From Cyanobacteria bacterium T3Sed10_344R1 (GTDB lineage Bacteria; Cyanobacteriota; Cyanobacteriia; Phormidesmidales; Phormidesmidaceae), in contig PXDR01000581.1 of NCBI GenBank assembly GCA_003566335.1, forward strand, positions 1-5,402: a stretch of DNA of 5,402 bases, read 5' to 3'. Positions 5,068 to 5,402 of the stretch are shown in pieces. Position 1 is the stretch's first letter, and each line of letters begins with the position of its first letter. Made by a program: the position numbers and the translations under genes. Below the pieces are notes generated by a model. That model was given only the letters and a program-made list of their open reading frames with translations, searched no databases and was not told the DNA's origin.

Positions 5068-5140
5068 CATACAAGCAAGCTCCTTGTATTCATTAGATTC
5101 ATCGGTTCCCGGCCTAGGGTTGACTAGGTCGGGATTTTTC
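5068..5140 (+). ncRNA. nsiR4: Candidate NtcA-driven small regulatory RNA, probably NsiR4
   Basis: The predicted transcript of about 70 nt begins 7-8 nt after the -10 box and ends in the U-tract of a strong intrinsic terminator. It has no open reading frame of note. The 5' part folds as ATACAAG (5069-5075) with CTTGTAT (5083-5089), a 7-bp stem with loop CAAGCTC. An open A/U-rich linker (5090-5107) holds a second ATTCAT (5097-5102), repeating 5088-5093. The terminator hairpin follows. CTCCTT (5080-5085) is complementary to a Shine-Dalgarno AAGGAG. NsiR4 is a small RNA of about 70 nt, widely conserved in cyanobacteria, activated by NtcA, and represses gifA, which encodes the glutamine synthetase inactivating factor IF7. 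Size, promoter type and architecture agree, but the name rests on memory of the family, not an alignment. Alternatives are an unrelated NtcA-dependent sRNA or an opcA 3' UTR fragment. Confidence 0.6.
5108..5139 (+). terminator. Strong intrinsic terminator (for sRNA and opcA)
   Basis: The stem pairs CCCGGCCTAG (5108-5117) with CTAGGTCGGG (5124-5133): ten pairs including one G·U, with loop GGTTGA, followed by A and five T (5135-5139). The T-run is on the + side only, so it ends rightward transcription from the sRNA promoter and from opcA, and does not obviously stop the converging glycosyltransferase transcript. Confidence 0.92.
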
Positions 5141-5402
5141 TTAGTCAATGGCGCGCGCTGACTGTGAACAAAGCTGGTGGTATTGATCAAGATGTTGTTG
5201 GGCGGCGGTGGCCCAACTGTAGCGGGCAGCTACGGCGAGGCCCGGTTCTCGAAGCTGACGGCGGATCTGAGGCTGGCTGGCTTGAATCATGGCGGTTGCG
5301 ATCGCACTCTCCCGTTCTGGATTCACCAACAGCGCACTGTCTGAGCTGAGGAATTCCGTAAACGGGGGCTGATTCGCCGTCACTACTGGCAGCCCAGAAG
5401 CC
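5141..5402 (-). CDS. GT-B glycosyltransferase (GT4-like), C-terminal end
   Basis: The minus-strand frame is open through the right edge; 86 codons are visible and the start is outside the window. It begins ASGLPVVTANQPPFTEFL, then SALLVNPE and ESAIATAM, matching the C-terminal nucleotide-sugar-binding half of GT4 enzymes (EAMASGLPVV...E...LLV-P...AIA-A), and ends with the usual AARYSWATAAQQHLDQY helix. GT4 enzymes transfer sugars from activated donors to glycan or lipid acceptors; substrate and acceptor cannot be told from this fragment. The PPFTEF segment recalls the MSMEG_0565-type glycosyltransferases found in some cyanobacteria near nitrilase/radical-SAM clusters, but this is only a hint. 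The gene converges on opcA. Its TAA stop lies one base from the U-tract of the terminator, and it has no terminator of its own in the window. Confidence 0.85.
   Translation of the reverse strand, partial: ASGLPVVTANQPPFTEFLSSDSALLVNPERESAIATAMIQASQPQIRRQLREPGLAVAARYSWATAAQQHLDQYHQLCSQSARAID
5298..5305. repeat. HIP1 octamer GCGATCGC (in the glycosyltransferase gene)
   Basis: A perfect HIP1 copy, coding on the minus strand within the ESAIATAM segment. It is the third copy in 5.4 kb. Confidence 0.9.

Noticed and set aside
5204..5240. Third NtcA-like site, GTA...TAC, in the glycosyltransferase gene
   Set aside because: The spacing is nine bases, not eight, and it lies within coding sequence.

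Overview
The window is cyanobacterial. It carries the fbp–zwf–opcA gene order, and OpcA in this form, with an N-terminal peptidoglycan-binding-like module, is a cyanobacterial protein. The HIP1 octamer GCGATCGC occurs three times, and two exact NtcA boxes (GTA-N8-TAC) are present, both in intergenic DNA. The high G+C content, the heptad repeats in gene spacers and the absence of a transaldolase gene between fbp and zwf (where heterocystous Nostocales carry tal) suggest a non-heterocystous, probably filamentous Leptolyngbya- or Phormidium-like organism. That taxonomic guess is inference.

Layout, left to right. (1) The 3' third of a cobalamin synthase gene (cobS, +) runs to 307. (2) A 289-bp spacer holds an exact NtcA box at 340-353, one HIP1 site and a ribosome binding site that can be folded into a hairpin. 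(3) Class I fructose-1,6-bisphosphatase (fbp) is at 597-1637. (4) A 338-bp spacer contains two heptad-repeat arrays in opposite orientation, a 9-bp tandem duplication, a small hairpin and a C-rich leader. (5) Glucose-6-phosphate dehydrogenase (zwf) is at 1976-3511. (6) A 124-bp spacer contains a third heptad array and a copy of the same C7-TATG leader. (7) The G6PDH activator opcA is at 3636-4973. (8) A 167-bp spacer contains an NtcA box, a correctly spaced -10 element, a transcribed stretch of about 70 nt with a 5' stem-loop, and a strong intrinsic terminator; I read this as a free-standing nitrogen-regulated small RNA, probably NsiR4. (9) The 3' end of a GT-B (GT4-type) glycosyltransferase gene lies on the minus strand, its stop codon one base beyond the U-tract of the terminator.

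How the genes fit together. zwf and opcA encode the entry enzyme of the oxidative pentose phosphate pathway and its redox-responsive activator. They supply NADPH at night or under nitrogen-fixing or nitrogen-stress conditions. Fbp returns fructose-1,6-bisphosphate to hexose phosphate, which can feed G6PDH. NtcA boxes at both ends of this carbon/NADPH cluster, one ahead of fbp and one driving the candidate sRNA after opcA, suggest that the locus is tied to nitrogen status. The most interesting items are the sRNA with its anti-Shine-Dalgarno segment, the NtcA box ahead of fbp, and the repeated spacer architecture (heptad array followed by a C7-TATG start with no Shine-Dalgarno) in front of both zwf and opcA.
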